From: Alnus glutinosa
Lineage: Eukaryota; Streptophyta; Magnoliopsida; Fagales; Betulaceae
Direction of reading: 5' to 3'
DNA length: 64,000 bases
Assembly (NCBI RefSeq): GCF_958979055.1
Contig: NC_084888.1
Coordinates: 34,715,804-34,779,803, forward strand
The position numbers and the translations under genes are program-made. Below the pieces are notes generated by a model. That model was not told the origin of the DNA, did no database searches, and saw nothing but the letters and a program-made list of their open reading frames with translations. How positions within the stretch are numbered: position 1 is the stretch's first letter; each line of letters opens with the position of its first letter. This document shows, piece after piece, positions 60,221-64,000 of the stretch.

Positions 60221-60470
60221 AAAGGAAAACTAAAGATACAATTTAAAAAAGAAAAGAAGAGGAAGTCGCACGGGTGGTTGAACCATGCATCCCAGCCACC
60301 CCTCAAGGCTGAGGGTTGATCAATCAGACCCTTAGCCTTCCCTTTTTTTTTTAAATTACATTTTTTTTATACAATTTTTTAGGAGTAATTTGGATATTTT
60401 AAGTAAAAATTAACACGTACACATGTAACGTGATCGATTTTCCTTCCATTTTCACGCCAGAAGCTAATGA
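60060..60470. mobile_element. Inverted-repeat element with (AT)n, in the HSP70-F intron
   Basis: AAAATATCCAAATTACCTCT (60152 onward) is matched in reverse by AGGAGTAATTTGGATATTTT (60381 onward). Between them are an (AT)n tract (60178-60218) and a GCCACCCCTCAAGG stretch. Foldback MITE type; borders approximate. Confidence 0.5.
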
Positions 60471-60839
60471 AGGGTATAACTTGTAAATGAATGGTAGTCT
60501 GAGAAGCCTAAATAACACCTTATTAAAAGTTTGAAGGTATCTTTACAAAATGTGTGTTAGTTTGGAAGGTTAAATGTAGTTTTCGAAAAAAAAAATTAGA
60601 ACACTTTATATAATCAACTTTTCTTGATTTCTTTGTTAGTCAAGATCATCCATTTTTGGGATTGAAATTCAACGGTGATGTGAAATATAAAACACTTAGC
60701 AATGTCACGAAGGTGAATGGTTATAAGTTTAGTAAGTTTTATAATTATTCAATGATGTAAAATGCAATTTAGCACAAATAAATCGGGCAAAGAGGATGTT
60801 AAGGTACAAAATTTGGCAATTGTTGGGATACAATCAACG

Positions 60840-61440
60840 TATAGCTATGAGAATTATTTGGGATTACTAGCATTGATTGAAAAATCCAAAATCAAGGCCT
60901 TCAAATTAAGTATCGAGGACCAAATTTAGAATAGTTTGATAGAATTACTTGGAATTAAGGTCACATACCTTTCTTAAGCAAGAAATAAAGTCCTCTTAAA
61001 AGCAGTGATTCAAGCAATTCCAACTTACAACATGAATGTCTTTCAACTACCAAAGAAACTTTGTAGGAAAGTTAGTTTGATAATGCTTAAATTCTGGTGG
61101 GGCTAAAGGAGAAAGAATCAAAGATTCATCGGATGGGCGGGGAAAAGAATGGTTTTTCGAAGTCTTCGGGTGGTTTGTAATTGAGAGACTGAGCTAGAAT
61201 GTTTAAATACAACATTACTTGCTAGCTAAACTTCCTTACTAATACAGAAACCTTGGCCGCTATGATTATAAAAGCAAAGTACTATCTAGATGGAACTATT
61301 ATGGAAGCAAGCTTGGGTAGAAGACCCGCTTTTGCTTGGGGTAAGTACTATTTAATCTCCTTGTAATTAATCTTTCTCAAAGCTAGCTGGCCGAGTGGCC
61401 GGACTTAATTATATGGAGAATCAAAGATGGGACATTGGTT
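60840..61440 (+). mobile_element. LINE reverse-transcriptase fragment in the HSP70-F intron
   Basis: The plus strand, across several frame breaks and stops, codes for L1-type ORF2 motifs just C-terminal to the catalytic core: YLGLLALIEKSK-type start, then VLLKAVIQAIPTYNMNVFQLPKKLC, MLKFWWG, and further on the IWRIKDGT-like end. Only about 200 codons are left. It is antisense to HSP70-F. No A tail or 5' end remains. Confidence 0.7.
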
Positions 61441-62636
61441 AGAGCATTCACAAATGGATGATTTAAATTTCCATCTATTCTAGATACTTAAAATCCACTT
61501 TTTGCTGGTTTAACTGACCACTTTTAAAACTACCCTCCAACCAATTATCTAAATTTCTATCTATTTTATTAAAATAATTATTTTTATTTTTATTTTTTAT
61601 TATTTTTGTTAAAACCTCATATCCATTCCTCTTCACAAACCCAAAATCATCTCTCACAGGCATTTCATCAAACAACAACATGTCTCTCAACCCAGTCGAC
61701 CTTCACCGGCTCAAGCTTCAAAACCCGAAAACATCAAACACAGAGAAAATGCAGAATTATCACATAGACACCATAATTCACCACACCATAATCAACTCAC
61801 CAGAAAATCAAAATCAAAATCAACCCACAGTGAATTCGTCATCAACCCAGTATCAAAGAAAGATGGTGAACCAGAAATGAAAATCAATTAAATGGGTGAC
61901 TAAAACTGGGTTCTCTCCGCAACAATGCCAAGCTGTTGATCCTGAACCAAATGCCAAAGCACGTACTTCTGATTACACATCCTCAAGCTTCCAACCAGGA
62001 CCAGCTTGCACAAGTCAACAACCCAATAGGTTCCGGATCAGAGCCCCAAAATTCCCATAACGATTGAAACCCTCAAGCTCCACACACCTCATCCATAAAA
62101 ACTTGATTAAAAAAAAAAAAACCCATCCTTCCAAATTCCAATGGTGGTTCAAAATCCCACAAAAACCCATAAAGAAAAAACACAAATTTCCACCTAAAAT
62201 CCCCCAACCAGAACCACAATAAAAAATCAACTGCCAAATGGGTTTCCAAATGAGAACCCAATACTCTCAACACCAGCCAAAACAAAGAACAAACCCAGAA
62301 AAGAAATCCCAGAGAAAACAGAACGTCTACAATTACAGAATTTGAAAAGGGAGAGGCATGTGAGAGTAATTAATATGTCAGAGAAATTGATTTCTTGGGT
62401 GACGCCGACTTTAGAGTAAAGATTTGGATACAGCATAGACGATCGACTTCCTTGGTTGGAGGCAAGCAAACTCCATGAGCGAGTGAGAGAGGGAGGCGGG
62501 AGAGTAGATAAATGGTGGAGGGAAATAGGTGTTGCATTGGGAAGGAATCGAAGGAGAGAAATAACAAATAAACAAATCTTCAACAAATCTAGACTAGCTT
62601 TGGGATAGAGAAGCTGATGGAGGAGCCTTTTTGTGG

Positions 62637-62699
<63 letters not shown>

Positions 62700-62755
62700 A
62701 TTGTAGATTTACAGTGGGTTTTACACGACCCACTGTGCATGGTCTTAGAACCAGG
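61440..62755. mobile_element. Putative TIR element in the HSP70-F intron
   Basis: TAGAGCATTCACAAATGG at the left and the complement of CCACTGTGCATGGTCTTAG at the right are imperfect inverted repeats, of a type common at plant hAT or Mutator-like ends. The interior (61680-62600) is less AT-rich and looks like gene-derived leader sequence, and a 58-bp T run lies at 62639-62696. No target duplication was confirmed. Confidence 0.35.
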
Positions 62756-62859
62756 AAAGATAAGAGGCTGCCTGGAACTTGTTTCCAAATTCTCCAACGC
62801 CTGGTTGCCCCCTTTGCGGCACTGAACGCCACTGCTATGTTCGAACCCCTCTATTACGG

Positions 62860-62890
<31 letters not shown>

Positions 62891-62935
62891 GAAAAAAGAA
62901 AAAAGAAAAAAATTAGTTGTTTTCCTTTATCTTTT

Positions 62936-63485
62936 TGGGATAATTGCACCACTATTTTTTATTTTTTATTTTTTTATTTTTTTATTTTTTTTTTTTATCT
63001 TTTTGAGATAATTGCACCACCATCTTTGGGTTGGCCTAAATTACAAATCACAGTCTATGATACAAAAAGTTGATAAGGATCCCTGTGGTAAATCATAATT
63101 ACGAATCATTCCTGAACCCGTTTTTTGTCTACCAACTTAACATATTCTATTAGTTTGCCACATCATACATAATAAGAAATCGACACGTGGCCACCCCAGG
63201 CCTAGGGGAGGTCGTGCGCCACCCCCATACATGGCCAAGCCACCCCCGGTAGCCATCCCTTTGCTATTTTCTATTTTTTTTTTTTTTTATAAAAAAATAT
63301 ATATATTTAAAGTTTTATTTATTTATATTTTTTTATTGTAATGGACACGTGTCGATTTTTTATTGGGTATGACGTTGCAAACTAATGGAATCTGTTAATT
63401 TGGTAAACAAAAAATTGGTTCAGGGAGTGATTTGTAATTTAGGCCAACTCCAATAACCAATGATACAATTATCCCCATCTTTTTT
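62936..63485. mobile_element. Foldback MITE in the HSP70-F intron
   Basis: GGCCTAAATTACAAATCAC (63034 onward), with ATTAGTTTGCCACATCATAC and AATCGACACGTGG, is matched in reverse on the right (CACGTGTCGATTTTTTATTG, CTAATGGAATCTGTTAA, GTGATTTGTAATTTAGGCC, ending about 63445-63485). The arms are over 110 bp and enclose a C-rich GCCACCCC stretch. Part of the left end (ATAATTGCACCAC) is duplicated. Non-coding. Confidence 0.65.
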
Positions 63486-63489
63486 ACTA

Positions 63490-63976
63490 ATTTGTTTTTT
63501 TATTATTATTATTATTATAAGTCACATATGGCACAATATAATTAGTGTTGACATAACATATAATGGATTCTATTAAAAATTTTAGAAAAATTATTAGTTT
63601 TATTTTCTTGTACACCTCTTGTATAAAAACAATAACACCAAACACTCCTCAATTTTTTAACACTAAAGATTTATTTGTTTTTTAAAAAAAAAAACCTCGT
63701 AGAGCTATTTCTCACAACCTCCAAATCCTCCGACCAAGAATGCATTTAAAATAAAAAGAAAAAAGGCAAACATTCCGTTAATTCGATTCCTATCAAAATT
63801 TAAAGCTTCAATTTCCGCCATTTTTTGGATGAAACTAGAAGAATGCAATCAGATGTGGGTAGAGACAGCCAGGTTCTTTTTTATTACTACTTAAATACTA
63901 GCTACCGGATAAGAGATTCATAAATTTGGACGTAAAAGAGCTAAATAAATATGGCTAATTATAGACTAAAAATTAC
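63490..63976. other. 5' end of the HSP70-F intron
   Basis: AT-rich sequence leading to the exon 1 donor at 63976. No inserted element or gene could be recognised here. Confidence 0.5.
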
Positions 63977-64000
63977 CAAAGATGGAGTTTATGGGATTCC

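Larger units (their letters stand above)
57849..64000 (-). pseudogene. HSP70-F: frameshifted HSP70 with a 4.5-kb intron, exon 1 cut by the window edge
   Basis: Exon 2 is 57849-59495. The final 24 bases (63977-64000) are the end of exon 1, coding NPINSIF and the first base of the split Asp codon, after a proper GT donor. Exon 2 has two frame changes against copy D: one base missing from the T run near 59447 (VQNDIK region) and five extra bases near 58041 (MRNIVND region). Its length of 1647 bp equals the 1643 bp of A and D plus five minus one. A 477-aa stretch between them is open, with [36 protein letters not shown] and [13 protein letters not shown]. The coding sequence reaches the same KISRRQ stop as D. 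Loss is probably recent. The intron (59496-63976) is about three times longer than in other copies because of insertions. Confidence 0.88.

Noticed and set aside
62227-62832. 201-codon frame on the minus strand
   Set aside because: It runs through a 58-base homopolymer (a run of lysines) inside a putative TIR element, and no conserved domain is seen on either side.

Overview
The window is nuclear DNA of a eudicot plant, probably woody (an inference from repeat load only). It is very AT-rich, has GT-AG introns, and is dense in plant transposon families: CACTA, hAT and Mutator-like elements, L1-type LINEs, MITEs and a TRIM. No RNA gene, CRISPR array or prokaryote-like operon was seen.

Left arm (1-7.4 kb): an unrecognised coding fragment (4-216), a decayed CASP-like gene (612-2254), an intact three-exon CASP-like gene of the CASPL4D type (4215-5133), and a non-autonomous CACTA element (6251-7403).

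Core (7.5-39.7 kb): a tandem array of cytosolic-type HSP70 genes, all on the minus strand. Each has a 214-bp exon 1 and one long exon 2, split in the Asp codon of the DAKRLIG motif. Four copies are open end to end: A (8625-11648), B (15633-18746), D (28237-31638) and E (36549-39659), predicted at 618, 596, 618 and 623 aa. They keep the ATPase motifs and most of the substrate-binding domain, but all lack the GGMP-rich tail and terminal EEVD that cytosolic HSP70s use to bind TPR co-chaperones. Broken copies are a promoter/C-terminus relic near 7.6 kb, a 46-bp scrap at 12.2 kb, C1 fused to C2 (22740-26706, C2 carrying a retroposon and a hAT element), and F (57849 to beyond the right edge). Three homologous spacers of about 1.5-3.9 kb separate A/B, B/C1 and D/E, so the array grew by duplication of a gene-plus-spacer unit.

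Right arm (40-64 kb): mostly mobile DNA. In order it holds a gene-fragment-carrying TIR element 38 bp upstream of the TATA-like box of HSP70-E, a minus-strand LINE split by a CACTA element that itself carries a GC-rich gene-like segment, a TRIM, a third CACTA element full of GA and AT microsatellites, an LTR remnant, a third copy of a roughly 1-kb retroposon, hAT-like repeats, and HSP70-F. The 4.5-kb intron of F is swollen by a LINE fragment and several inverted-repeat elements, and the end of its exon 1 lies in the last 24 bases.

The most interesting content is the EEVD-less HSP70 clade with an alternative acidic tail, the signs of how the array recombined, and the retroposon family with fixed 5' ends and a conserved 5' hairpin. 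All family assignments come from reading motifs and repeats by eye; no database search was run.
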